A DNA stretch of 64,000 nt. It comes from Pseudomonas gingeri. GTDB lineage: Bacteria > Pseudomonadota > Gammaproteobacteria > Pseudomonadales > Pseudomonadaceae. The notes under the pieces are model-generated. The model saw nothing but the letters and a program-made list of their open reading frames with translations, did not search any database and was not told where the DNA came from. Where the stretch lies: the NCBI RefSeq assembly GCF_013386165.1, contig NZ_JACAOS010000018.1:533382-597381 (forward strand). The letters are read 5' to 3'. A program made the position numbers and the translations under genes. Below are positions 8,826 to 16,920 of the stretch, in pieces. How positions within the stretch are numbered: position 1 is the first letter of the stretch; the number at the start of each line of letters is the position of its first letter.

Positions 8826-9542
8826 ATGCAGGCCCTGAACAACATCAACCTCGATTCCATGGTCGACACCTTCGTCAGCCTCAGTGCGGCCTTTATCCTC
8901 GGCGGCCTGATCGGTTTTGAGCGCCAGTACCGCCAACGCACCGCCGGCCTGCGCACCAACGTCCTGGTGGCGGTGGGGGCGGCGATCTTCGTCGACATGG
9001 CCAATCGACTGGGAGGCGCCGAAGGGGCCGTGCGGGTGGTGGCTTATGTGGTCTCGGGCATCGGCTTTCTTGGCGCCGGGGTGATCATGCGTGAAGAGGG
9101 CAATGTCCGTGGCCTGAACACCGCCGCAACCCTCTGGGCCTCGGCGGCGGTCGGCGCCTGTGCCGGTGCCGACCTGATTCTCGAAGCCCTGCTGGGGACC
9201 CTGTTTGTCCTCGCGGCCAACACCCTGCTGCGACCGATCGTCAACTACATCAACCGCCAGCCGCTGGACGTGGTCTCGGCGGAAGTCACCTATATCCTCT
9301 ATCTGATTGTCCGACGGGCCCAGCAGAAGACCGTCCTGTCGTTGCTGGAAAAGGAGCTGGAGCGCAGCAACTACCCGGCCAGCGACGTCGAGGTACGACC
9401 CTTCGGCGACGAAGAAGTGGAAATCGAAGCGACCCTGGCAATCACCTCGGTGGACGGCGACGAACTCGATGCCCTGGTGGCGCGGCTGTCGACCTCAAGC
9501 ATGGTGCAGCAGGCGTTCTGGAGCCCGAGTACCACCGACTGA
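8826..9542 (+). CDS. mgtC: MgtC/SapB family inner-membrane protein
   Basis: A 238-residue protein with about five N-terminal transmembrane helices (residues 15-135) and a C-terminal cytosolic domain. Family motifs are clear: GGLIGFERQYRQRTAGLRTNVLVAVGAA, GIGFLGAGVIM and GLNTAATLWASAAVG. MgtC proteins support growth in low magnesium and inside macrophages and dampen F1Fo ATP synthase in enteric bacteria. ATG 8826 is used; a GTG 13 codons upstream would add a basic tail not expected in the family. It stands alone, with a hairpin after the stop. Confidence 0.85.
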   Translation: MQALNNINLDSMVDTFVSLSAAFILGGLIGFERQYRQRTAGLRTNVLVAVGAAIFVDMANRLGGAEGAVRVVAYVVSGIGFLGAGVIMREEGNVRGLNTAATLWASAAVGACAGADLILEALLGTLFVLAANTLLRPIVNYINRQPLDVVSAEVTYILYLIVRRAQQKTVLSLLEKELERSNYPASDVEVRPFGDEEVEIEATLAITSVDGDELDALVARLSTSSMVQQAFWSPSTTD

Positions 9543-9556
9543 AGATCTCCCCCCCC

Positions 9557-9576
9557 GGCACCGCTCAGTCGGTGCC
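9557..9576 (+). terminator. Hairpin after mgtC
   Basis: GGCACCG, six-base loop, CGGTGCC, 14 bases after the mgtC stop. No T-tract follows, so it may be an mRNA-end structure and not a full terminator. Confidence 0.5.
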
Positions 9577-9855
9577 TCATGCTACGAGATGGATGCAAGC
9601 TTCCTGGAAGCGACGGGTATCTTGGGATTTTCCCTACAGATGCTCCTGGGACCTCTGGTTAAAGTGGCCGACCTTGTTCAGCCCTCACGCCTTGAACCTG
9701 ACATCCACAGGCCGGAATGGCCGTACTTCCACCGTCTAGCCACAGCAGAAATTGAGAATTTTCCTATACTGTATTTCGCTATTTCCCTCTCTTTTTTTCG
9801 ATGCAAGCACGTTCCCGTCTCAAGCAGTGGCTGGCGTACTTCTTGAGGATTTGCA
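9577..9855 (+). other. Non-coding stretch upstream of the response regulator
   Basis: No convincing gene. A TATACT -10-like hexamer at 9765-9770 in an AT-rich patch could belong to the promoter of the response regulator; no good -35 is seen at the right distance. Confidence 0.4.
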
Positions 9856-10479
9856 ATGCGCACAGCTCTGATAGTTGACGATCACCCGTTCATTCGCATG
9901 GCCATCAAGGTCTTGCTGGAAAAGGAGGGGTTCAAGGTCGTGGCCGAGGCCGACAACGGCGTCGATGCGGTGCAATTTGCCCGGGAGCTGTCGCCCAGCC
10001 TGATTGTCATGGACCTCAATATCCCCCGGCTCGATGGCCTGGAAGCCATCAAGCGGCTGACCGACCTGCACCTGCCGAGCAAGCTGGTGGTGCTTACCGA
10101 ACAGTCTCCGGAGTTCTACTCCGAGCGTTGCATGCGTGCCGGGGCCATGGGTTATATCTCCAAGACCGCCGAGTTGATCGAGTTACGCCTGGCCATCCAG
10201 GCGGTCATGCTCAACAAGAGCTTCTTCCCGCGTCTGGAGGGGCATGCCCAAGGCCTCGGCGCCAGCGTTTCGGAGCCGGCGCTGATCGAAAGCCTGAGCA
10301 ACCGCGAGCTGAGCATCCTGCGCTACCTCGCCCGGGGGGTGAAGAACAAGGACATCAGCGAACTGATGCTGCTCAGTGACAAGACGGTCAGCACCTACAA
10401 GACCCGCCTGATCGACAAGCTCAATCTGAAGTCGGTGGTGGCGCTGGCGGAGTTCGCCAAGCGCAACCAGTTGATCTGA
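9856..10479 (+). CDS. Orphan NarL/BvgA-type response regulator
   Basis: A 207-residue two-domain regulator. The receiver (1-120) has all phosphorylation residues: D8, D9, phosphoacceptor D53, T81 and K103. The C-terminal LuxR-type helix-turn-helix runs from about 145 (LSNRELSILRYLARGVKNKDISELMLLSDKTVSTYKTRLIDKL). The architecture resembles BvgA/EvgA/RcsB. No sensor kinase lies nearby, so its partner must be encoded elsewhere. ATG 9856 has TGAGGA 7 bases upstream. Target genes cannot be told from the sequence. Confidence 0.9.
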   Translation: MRTALIVDDHPFIRMAIKVLLEKEGFKVVAEADNGVDAVQFARELSPSLIVMDLNIPRLDGLEAIKRLTDLHLPSKLVVLTEQSPEFYSERCMRAGAMGYISKTAELIELRLAIQAVMLNKSFFPRLEGHAQGLGASVSEPALIESLSNRELSILRYLARGVKNKDISELMLLSDKTVSTYKTRLIDKLNLKSVVALAEFAKRNQLI

Positions 10480-10498
10480 AGGACGCCGGGAAAATCCC

Positions 10499-11302
10499 TC
10501 AATCCCACTGCGGTGCGAGGCCCGCCGGGCTGGTCAGGCGGTGGCCGCGTTCGAGGCCGGCGATCTTCGCCATGTCTTCAGCACTTAAATGCAGGTCCCG
10601 GGCCTTGAGGTTGCTCGCCAGGTTCTCCCGTCGGGTCGACGACGGAATCACCGCATAACCCAGTTGCAGGGCCCAGGCCAGGGTCACCTGCGCCGCAGTC
10701 GCCTGGTGCTGCTGGGCGATCTGCTGAATCACCGGGTCCTTCAGCACTTCACCGTAGGCCAGGGTCATATAGGACGTGATCGGGATGCCCTGGTCCTGTG
10801 CCGCCGCCACCACCTTGCGGTTTTGTAGGTAGGGGTGCAGTTCGATCTGATTGGTGGCGATCTGATCGGCACCGACGGCGGCAATGGCCCGTTGCATCAG
10901 GTCGAGGGTGAAGTTGGAAACACCGATCTCACGGGTCAGGCCCAGTTGCTTGGCTTCCAGCAGCGCGCCCATGAATTCGGCGACCGGCACCTGGTCCTCC
11001 GGCGATGGCCAGTGGATCAGGGTCAGGTCCAGGTAATCGGTGCGCAGTTTGCGCAGGCTTTCCTTGAGGCTGGGGATCAGGGCGTCCTTGCCCAGGTTGG
11101 CGATCCAGATCTTGCTGGTGATAAACAACTCGTCACGGGGGATGCCGCTGGCGGCAATGGCTTGGCCGACCTCGGCTTCGTTTTCGTAGATCTGCGCGGT
11201 ATCGATGACCCGGTAGCCCAACTCGAGAGCAGTGCTGACCGAGTCGATGACAACCTGGCCTTGCAGGCGGAAGGTACCCAGGCCGAAGGCGGGAACAGAC
11301 AT
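10499..11302 (-). CDS. dkgB: Aldo/keto reductase DkgB (2,5-diketo-D-gluconate/methylglyoxal reductase)
   Basis: An NADPH-dependent aldo/keto reductase of 267 residues, the same length as E. coli DkgB, with long near-identical blocks (ALELGYRVIDTAQIYENEAE, TSYMTLAYG, VIPSSTRRENL, SPAGLAPQWD). The catalytic tetrad is present: D34, Y39, K64, H97. It reduces 2,5-diketogluconate and small aldehydes such as methylglyoxal in the cytosol. It lies on the same strand as the thiolase but 120 bases downstream, beyond a stem-loop, so separate transcription is likely. Confidence 0.93.
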   Translation of the reverse strand: MSVPAFGLGTFRLQGQVVIDSVSTALELGYRVIDTAQIYENEAEVGQAIAASGIPRDELFITSKIWIANLGKDALIPSLKESLRKLRTDYLDLTLIHWPSPEDQVPVAEFMGALLEAKQLGLTREIGVSNFTLDLMQRAIAAVGADQIATNQIELHPYLQNRKVVAAAQDQGIPITSYMTLAYGEVLKDPVIQQIAQQHQATAAQVTLAWALQLGYAVIPSSTRRENLASNLKARDLHLSAEDMAKIAGLERGHRLTSPAGLAPQWD

Positions 11303-11342
11303 GTTTGACTCCTGAAGTGACAGTGGGAATGAGCAGGAGTAT

Positions 11343-11378
11343 CCCCATCCCTATCTTTGAGAAAAAGTAGGGGTGGGG
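11343..11378 (-). other. Stem-loop between thiolase and dkgB
   Basis: An 11-bp stem (CCCCATCCCTA against TAGGGGTGGGG, one G-T pair) with a 14-base loop. It lies 45 bases beyond the thiolase stop. No T-run follows on the minus strand, so it could be an attenuator or an mRNA-end structure. Confidence 0.5.
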
Positions 11379-11422
11379 AAAAGGACTCTTTACCAATGAG
11401 CACGAATAAGCGGAGTCTCAGG

Positions 11423-12559
11423 TCAGCCCTCGACGGCCTCCAGCAGTGTCGCGATGCCCTGGCCGCCAGCGATGCATTGCGTGGCAATGGCGTAGCGTCC
11501 ACCGGTGCGTTGCAGCAGGGCCGCGGCCTTGCCGGTGATGCGCGCGCCGGTGGCGCCCAGGGGATGACCGATGGCCAGGGCGCCGCCGTCGAGGTTGATC
11601 CGGCCGCGATCCAGGTCGAGTTCCCGCAGGCAGGCCAGGGACTGGCTGGCAAAGGCTTCGTTGATTTCCACCAGGTCGATATCGCCGATCTGCAAACCGG
11701 CCCGTTGCAGCACCTTGCGGGTCGCGTGGACCGGGCCCATGCCCATGATCTCCGGTGGGCAGCCGGCCACCGCGACCGCCTTGATCCGCGCCAGGATCGA
11801 CAGGCCGCGCTCGCGGGCGAAGGTTTCGCTGCACACCAGCACGGCGGCGCTGCCATCGGTCAAGGGCGAGGCGGTGCCGGCGGTGACGCTGCCGTCGAAC
11901 GCCGGTTTCAGTCCGCCGAGACCTTCCAGGCTGGTGCCGGGGCGAATGCAGCCGTCCTCCCTGACCCAGCCATTCGGCGTTTCGATGGCGATGATTTCGT
12001 CCGTCAGGCGGCCTTGTTCACGGGCCTGGGCCGCCTTGGCATGGGACTCGACGGCGAGGCTTTCCTGCTCGGCCCGGCCAATGTCGTAGCGCCGCGCGAC
12101 TTCTTCGGCGGTGTAGCCCATGGGCATGTACACCTCGGGGTGGTCGCGCATCAGCGTCGGGTTCGGCGAGATATTGAAGCCGCCCATGGGCACGCGGGTC
12201 ATGGATTCCACGCCGGCACAGAGGAAGGCCTCGCCGGCTCCCAGCAGGATTTGTCCGGCGGCGTAGTGCACGGCACTCATGGATGAGCCGCAGAAGCGGT
12301 TGATGGTCGCGCCGCCGAGGCTGTCCGGGAAACCGGCGCGGAAGCTGGCGATGCGGGCGATATTCATGCCTTGCTCGGCTTCCGGATAGGCGCAGCCCAT
12401 GATCAGGTCTTCGAGGTCGGCGGGGTCGACGCCGAGCTTGTCCACCAGGCCGCGCAGCACCTGGGCGGCGAGGTCGTCGGGGCGGATATCGATCAGCGCG
12501 CCTTTTTTCGCGAACTGGAAGGGCGAGCGGGCGTAGCCGGCGATCACGATGGAGGTCAT
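11423..12559 (-). CDS. Acetyl-CoA C-acyltransferase (thiolase)
   Basis: A 378-residue biosynthetic/degradative thiolase. The nucleophile C90 sits in NRFCGSSMSAVHYAAG; the second-site motifs GHPLGATGAR and QCIAGGQG near the C-terminus supply His and Cys. It cleaves 3-ketoacyl-CoA with CoA or runs the reverse condensation. ATG 12559 is chosen over an upstream frame because AGGAG precedes it by 8 bases and the protein then starts MTSIVIAGYARSPF, typical of the family. It could act in beta-oxidation together with an unlinked hydratase/dehydrogenase; no fadB-like neighbour is present. Confidence 0.9.
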   Translation of the reverse strand: MTSIVIAGYARSPFQFAKKGALIDIRPDDLAAQVLRGLVDKLGVDPADLEDLIMGCAYPEAEQGMNIARIASFRAGFPDSLGGATINRFCGSSMSAVHYAAGQILLGAGEAFLCAGVESMTRVPMGGFNISPNPTLMRDHPEVYMPMGYTAEEVARRYDIGRAEQESLAVESHAKAAQAREQGRLTDEIIAIETPNGWVREDGCIRPGTSLEGLGGLKPAFDGSVTAGTASPLTDGSAAVLVCSETFARERGLSILARIKAVAVAGCPPEIMGMGPVHATRKVLQRAGLQIGDIDLVEINEAFASQSLACLRELDLDRGRINLDGGALAIGHPLGATGARITGKAAALLQRTGGRYAIATQCIAGGQGIATLLEAVEG

Positions 12560-12618
12560 GGCGAAACTCCTGCGGGGTTGAATGATGGCTGAAATTTCAT
12601 TGGGCGCCACCTTACCGG

Positions 12619-12680
12619 TAGGAGCCGGCTTGCTGGCGATGGCGTCCTTGAGAGCGCTATCGCCAGCAAGCTGGCTCCTA
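12619..12680. repeat. REPIN-like inverted repeat (TAGGAGCC class)
   Basis: The arms start TAGGAGCCGGCTTGCTGGCG and end as its near-exact inverse (CGCCAGCAAGCTGGCTCCTA), with about 20 bases between. The same element occurs at 15939, 55524 and 61240. Confidence 0.85.
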
Positions 12681-12700
12681 CAGGGTAGGGCGGCGATCTC

Positions 12701-13240
12701 TCAACTGCGTGGTTGAAGAATCATGCAAGTGGTCGAGCCGGTGGCATAAAGCCGCCCGTCGACGTCATAAATCCGCCCTTCGGCGAGGGCCGTGGAGCGC
12801 CCGAGGTGGACGATCTTGCCCTCGGCCCGAATCGGCCCGCTGCCGCTGGTCAGGGCCCGGACATAACTGATACGCAGGTCCAGGGTGGTGTAGCCCTGGC
12901 CTTTTTGCAGGCGGGTATGAATGGCGCAACCCATGCACGAGTCGAGCAAGGTCGCGGCGTAGCCGCCATGGACGCTGCCCAGTGGGTTGTAGTGGCGGGC
13001 GTCCGGGGTGCCCTGGAACACGAAGCGCCCCTCGGACCATTCGATCGGAATAAAGTCCAGCAAGGCGCCGATTGGCGGCGAGGGCAGCTCGCCGTTGCCG
13101 ATACCGTCGAAAAACTCCGCCGGCGTCAGTTGGCTGACCTCGGCCAGGGTCAGGCTGCCGGGACCTTGCAGGCGCTCGCGCAGGGCCTGCTCCTCGGCGA
13201 TCCATTGGGCCAGGGTGACGTCGCGGTTCGGGGTTTGCAT
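12701..13240 (-). CDS. PaaI-type hotdog thioesterase
   Basis: A 179-residue protein whose C-terminal 130 residues form a hotdog fold acyl-CoA thioesterase. The motif HYNPLGSVHGGYAATLLDSCMGCAI matches the PaaI family, in which the HGG turn and a later Asp/Glu act in hydrolysis. The start at 13240 has GGAG a few bases upstream; the open frame runs on far upstream only because of codon bias across the divergent pirin gene. The substrate is unknown. It is divergent from pirin, with an AT-rich interval between. Confidence 0.85.
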   Translation of the reverse strand: MQTPNRDVTLAQWIAEEQALRERLQGPGSLTLAEVSQLTPAEFFDGIGNGELPSPPIGALLDFIPIEWSEGRFVFQGTPDARHYNPLGSVHGGYAATLLDSCMGCAIHTRLQKGQGYTTLDLRISYVRALTSGSGPIRAEGKIVHLGRSTALAEGRIYDVDGRLYATGSTTCMILQPRS

Positions 13241-13435
13241 GGGCGGCTCCTGATCGATATGGAAGATTACAGGTGTAATATTTTGTTCGATATTATGTCC
13301 GAAATATAAATTAATCCAGCACCCGGTGGATGAGTGGGTGATCGTCCTGACAGTGGAACGATGAAGCTGTTTTTTGCCGTCTAGCGCCAAAAACCGCTTG
13401 AATCTAAGCTGTGCCCCATGATTATGGAGGTACCC

Positions 13436-14302
13436 ATGAAAAAGATTCTCGGTCTCTACACCAGCCCCAGGGGCCATTGGGTCGGCGACGGCTTTCCGGT
13501 ACGTACGCTGTTTTCCTATGACAACCTGGGTCAGCACATCAGTCCGTTCCTGATGCTGGACCACGCCGGCCCTGCCGACTTCTCCCCGACCACCCAACGC
13601 CGTGGCGTCGGCCAGCACCCCCATCGCGGCTTTGAAACCGTGACCATCGTCTATGACGGTGAAGTGGAGCACCGCGATTCCACCGGGGCCGGTGGCGTGA
13701 TCGGCCCGGGCGATGTGCAATGGATGACCGCTGCTGCGGGGATCATCCACGAGGAGTTCCATTCCGAAGCCTTCGCCCAGCGTGGTGGTCGCTTGGAAAT
13801 GGTCCAGTTGTGGGTCAACCTGCCGGCCCGGGACAAGTCGGCGCCGGCCGGTTACCAGGGCATTCTCGACAGCGATATTCCACGGATCGCCCTCAAGGAC
13901 CAGGCCGGCAGCCTGCGCCTGATCGCCGGTGAATTCGACGGTCGGCAGGGGCCGGCGCGGACCTTCACGCCGATGGATGTGTGGGATATCCGCCTGAACG
14001 CCGGGAAAACCCTGGCGCTGGACCTGCATGAAGGTCGCAGCACGGTGCTGGTGGTCCTGCGCGGCGCGGTGCGGATCAATGACGAGCAGTTGGCACAACC
14101 GGGGCAATTGGTGGTGTTCGACCGCGCCGGCCGCGAGCTGTCGTTGCATGCCGATGTCGATGCGATGGTATTGCTGCTTAGCGGCGAGCCGATTGACGAG
14201 CCGATTGTCGGTCATGGCCCCTTCGTGATGAACAGCGAAGCCGAGATCCACCAGGCCTTTACCGACTTCCACGCCGGCCGTTTCGGGCAGATGCACGACT
14301 GA
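13436..14302 (+). CDS. Pirin family cupin protein
   Basis: A 288-residue bicupin. The metal-binding segment GVGQHPHRGFETVTIVYDGEVEHRD and the later GIIHEE supply the His/His/His/Glu set known for pirins. Family members act as quercetinases or as redox-sensing regulators of metabolic enzymes; which applies here is not clear. ATG 13436 is preceded by GGAGG (13425-13429), so the upstream in-frame ATG at 13418 is rejected. A hairpin (GGTCCTCG/CGAGGACC) follows the stop at 14313-14333. Confidence 0.88.
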   Translation: MKKILGLYTSPRGHWVGDGFPVRTLFSYDNLGQHISPFLMLDHAGPADFSPTTQRRGVGQHPHRGFETVTIVYDGEVEHRDSTGAGGVIGPGDVQWMTAAAGIIHEEFHSEAFAQRGGRLEMVQLWVNLPARDKSAPAGYQGILDSDIPRIALKDQAGSLRLIAGEFDGRQGPARTFTPMDVWDIRLNAGKTLALDLHEGRSTVLVVLRGAVRINDEQLAQPGQLVVFDRAGRELSLHADVDAMVLLLSGEPIDEPIVGHGPFVMNSEAEIHQAFTDFHAGRFGQMHD

Positions 14303-14312
14303 CGACGCGCAG

Positions 14313-14333
14313 CGGTCCTCGTTCCCCGAGGAC
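14313..14333 (+). terminator. Hairpin after pirin gene
   Basis: GGTCCTCG, short loop, CGAGGACC, 11 bases after the pirin stop. No T-run follows. Confidence 0.45.
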
Positions 14334-14424
14334 CACTCCGCCGTCGCCAATATAAAGCTATAACTCCATGAAGCCGTTCTGTGCGATCTTCGCGCCGCCG
14401 ACGGCTTTTTCATGGAGTGGCTCG

Positions 14425-15867
14425 ATGCCCGACCTGTTGTCTGAACATCCTCTCTTTTGTGCCTTGTTGCTGATCGTCGCCGACTTGATCTTGTGGCACC
14501 TGATCGGCAGCAAGAGCGGCACCTGGAAACTGGCGGTGCGCCTGACGGTGTTCTCGCTGTTCAGCCTGCTGTTGTTCAACGAAGGCATGAACCCGTTGCA
14601 GACCGCGCCCTGGCCGGATGATGTGCCGCGGCATCTGGCGGCCACCGGCTTGCAGATCGGTTGGTGGCTGTTCGGCGCGCGGACCCTGACGGTCCTGCTC
14701 GGCACGGTGATGATGCAGCGGGTCGGGCATGCCGGACGGCTGGTGCAGGATGTGCTGGGGGCGATCATCTTCCTGATCGCCATTGTCGCGGCGGCGGCCT
14801 ATGTCCTCGACCTTCCGGTCAAGGGCGTGCTGGCGACGTCCGGGGCCCTGGCGATTATTGTCGGCCTGGCCTTGCAGAGCACCCTCAGCGACGTGTTTTC
14901 CGGGATTGTGCTGAATGCCACCAAGCCTTATCAGGTCGATGACTGGGTTTCCATCGATGGCACCGAGGGGCGGGTCGTCGATATCGATTGGCGCGCCACT
15001 CGCCTGCAGACCTCCCAGGGCAGCATGGCGGTGGTGCCCAACTCCTTGGCGGCCAAGGCCAAGATCGTCAACTTCAGCCGGCCCAGCGATATGCACGGGC
15101 TATCCATCAGCGTGCAGGTCAGCCCGCATTCCCGACCCCTAGTGGTGATCGATGCCCTGGAGCGGGCCATGCTCGGCTGCCGCGCCTTGCTGCCGACCCC
15201 GGCGCCCTGTGTGACGCTGAAAAGCTCCAGTGCCGAGGGCGCGGAATACGAAATCAATGGTTTTGTGGTGTCCATGGGCGAGAAGCGCGAAGTGCGCAAT
15301 CAGCTCTACGACCTGGCGTTCCGCCACTTGCGCGCCTCGGGTGTGAGCCTGCTGTCCAGCGGCGAGAGTGCCGCGCCGGTGAATCTGTCGCGCCCGCGCC
15401 GGTTGTTGGAAAGCTCTTCGATTTTCTCCACCTTGCGTTCGGAGGAGAAGGACACCTTCAGCGAGAACATGCAGGCGCAGATGTTCCGTGCCGGTACTGA
15501 GATCATGGCGCGTGGCGAGGTCAGTGATCACCTGTTCATCATCGAGTCCGGGGTGGTTTCGGTGACGTTGTTGCGCGGCAATGTGCCGGTGGAGGCCGGG
15601 CGGATGGGACCGGGCGAGGTGATCGGCGAGGCCGGGGTGCTGGCCGATATGGCGGTGGTGGCGGATTTCACCGCCAAGACCGACTGCGTGCTGTACCGCA
15701 TTGAAAACGAGTACCTCAAGCCGTGCCTGGAAGCCCGGCATGACATCGGGGAGGCCATGAAGAGCCTGCTCGACCGGCGCTTGAGCGCGGTGCAGAACTT
15801 CACCCGTGAAGTGCCCAAACCGCTGGAAAAGCGTGGGTTCATGCAGTGGTTGCGCAGCCGGACCTGA
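14425..15867 (+). CDS. MscS-type channel with cyclic-nucleotide-binding domain
   Basis: A 480-residue fusion of a mechanosensitive MscS core and a C-terminal cyclic nucleotide-binding domain, the bCNG architecture. About four transmembrane helices fill residues 10-150, the pore helix is followed by the beta domain (ATKPYQVDDWVSIDGTEGRVVDIDWRATRLQT), and the cNMP domain begins near 350 (FRAGTEIMARGEVSDHLFIIESGVVSV, then MGPGEVIGEAGVLADM). Such channels in other bacteria are gated by cAMP more than by tension. ATG 14425 has GGAG upstream; an earlier ATG at 14368 lacks a ribosome site. Confidence 0.9.
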   Translation: MPDLLSEHPLFCALLLIVADLILWHLIGSKSGTWKLAVRLTVFSLFSLLLFNEGMNPLQTAPWPDDVPRHLAATGLQIGWWLFGARTLTVLLGTVMMQRVGHAGRLVQDVLGAIIFLIAIVAAAAYVLDLPVKGVLATSGALAIIVGLALQSTLSDVFSGIVLNATKPYQVDDWVSIDGTEGRVVDIDWRATRLQTSQGSMAVVPNSLAAKAKIVNFSRPSDMHGLSISVQVSPHSRPLVVIDALERAMLGCRALLPTPAPCVTLKSSSAEGAEYEINGFVVSMGEKREVRNQLYDLAFRHLRASGVSLLSSGESAAPVNLSRPRRLLESSSIFSTLRSEEKDTFSENMQAQMFRAGTEIMARGEVSDHLFIIESGVVSVTLLRGNVPVEAGRMGPGEVIGEAGVLADMAVVADFTAKTDCVLYRIENEYLKPCLEARHDIGEAMKSLLDRRLSAVQNFTREVPKPLEKRGFMQWLRSRT

Positions 15868-15938
15868 CGTTGCCTGGGGTTCGACGTCCTCACGGGTTTG
15901 TGCTTCACCGCAAAAAATGCGTCGGGCCCTGGCTTTTG

Positions 15939-16018
15939 TAGGAGCTGGCTTGCCAGCGATGAGGCCCTTGAGCCTTGCAGCGTTCTTGCTGGTGCCATCG
16001 CGAGCAAGCTCGCTCCTA
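15939..16018. repeat. REPIN-like inverted repeat (TAGGAGC class)
   Basis: The left arm starts TAGGAGCTGGCTTGCCAGCG; the right arm (CATCGCGAGCAAGCTCGCTCCTA) is a diverged inverse. It lies between two convergent genes. Confidence 0.8.
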
Positions 16019-16095
16019 CAGGGGAAAGGGGGCGACGATATTTTGTTGGGGTCTGCGGACTTTTAGGTGGCGTCGGATCTGGACGCCCTGGAGGC

Positions 16096-16920
16096 TCAGA
16101 GAGAAAGCCCCAGGGCGCGGAAGCCCAGCATCAGGGCCGCCGTCACACCGACGATGGCAAACAGTTGTTGCAGCCGCGGCCCGGCGAGATGCCCGGCGAT
16201 CTGTCGCCCAATCACCAGTCCCACCACCGCGCCCGCAGCAAAAGGGGCTCCGACCGACCAGTGCATCGACCCGGATAGCGTCGCTGTGACCACGCTGCCG
16301 ACGGACACCAGCGCAATCACCGCCAGGGACGTGGCGACAATGCTTTTGCTGTCCAGGTTGGTATAGCGGGTCAGGGCCGGGATGATCACAAAACCGCCGC
16401 CAACCCCGAGCAGGCCGGACAACAAGCCGGACAACATCCCGGTGAACGTCAGAGCCCGAGCACAGGGCAGGGTCCAGCGCAGCCGACCTTGCAGCGGATT
16501 CAGCACGCAGGGCCGGAACTCGGCGCGCGGCGCGGGCTGACCGAACTTCAGCTCATGGCGGGCCTTGTTGAAGATCCGTGCGCAGGCATAGAACATCACC
16601 AGGGCAAATCCCAGTGCCAGGGGTTCGTTGGGCAACCGATGGGCCAGCCAGAAGCCCAGCGGCGTCAGCAGGATGCCGATCCCGGCAATAAATCCCGCGG
16701 CCCGATAACGCACGATACCCTGGCGTAATCCCAGCAGCGCGCCGACCCCGGCCGCCAATCCCACCGCCAGCAAGCCGATGGGCGCGGCCTCGACCATCGA
16801 CAGTCCGACTCCGAAGACCAGCAGTGGCACGGCCAGGATGCCGCCGCCGGCGCCGGTCAGGGCGAGGATCGCACCGATCAGCAGGCCCAGCCCGGAACCC
16901 ATCAGGAGATGTTCGTTCAT
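16096..16920 (-). CDS. TauE/SafE family sulfite/sulfur-anion exporter
   Basis: A 274-residue integral membrane protein with about eight helices in two repeats. The Gly-rich repeats LTGAGGGILAVPLLVFG and LLGVGGGFVIIPALTRYTNL are the TauE/SafE signatures. The start overlaps the stop of the upstream oxidoreductase by ATGA, so it is the last gene of a pdo-sqr-tauE operon. In that setting it would export sulfite or thiosulfate formed from persulfide oxidation. The substrate is inferred from the operon. Confidence 0.88.
   Translation of the reverse strand: MNEHLLMGSGLGLLIGAILALTGAGGGILAVPLLVFGVGLSMVEAAPIGLLAVGLAAGVGALLGLRQGIVRYRAAGFIAGIGILLTPLGFWLAHRLPNEPLALGFALVMFYACARIFNKARHELKFGQPAPRAEFRPCVLNPLQGRLRWTLPCARALTFTGMLSGLLSGLLGVGGGFVIIPALTRYTNLDSKSIVATSLAVIALVSVGSVVTATLSGSMHWSVGAPFAAGAVVGLVIGRQIAGHLAGPRLQQLFAIVGVTAALMLGFRALGLSL

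Noticed and set aside
13241..14413. N-terminal extension of the thioesterase across the pirin gene
   Set aside because: Open only because of codon bias; a ribosome site and family start are at 13240.
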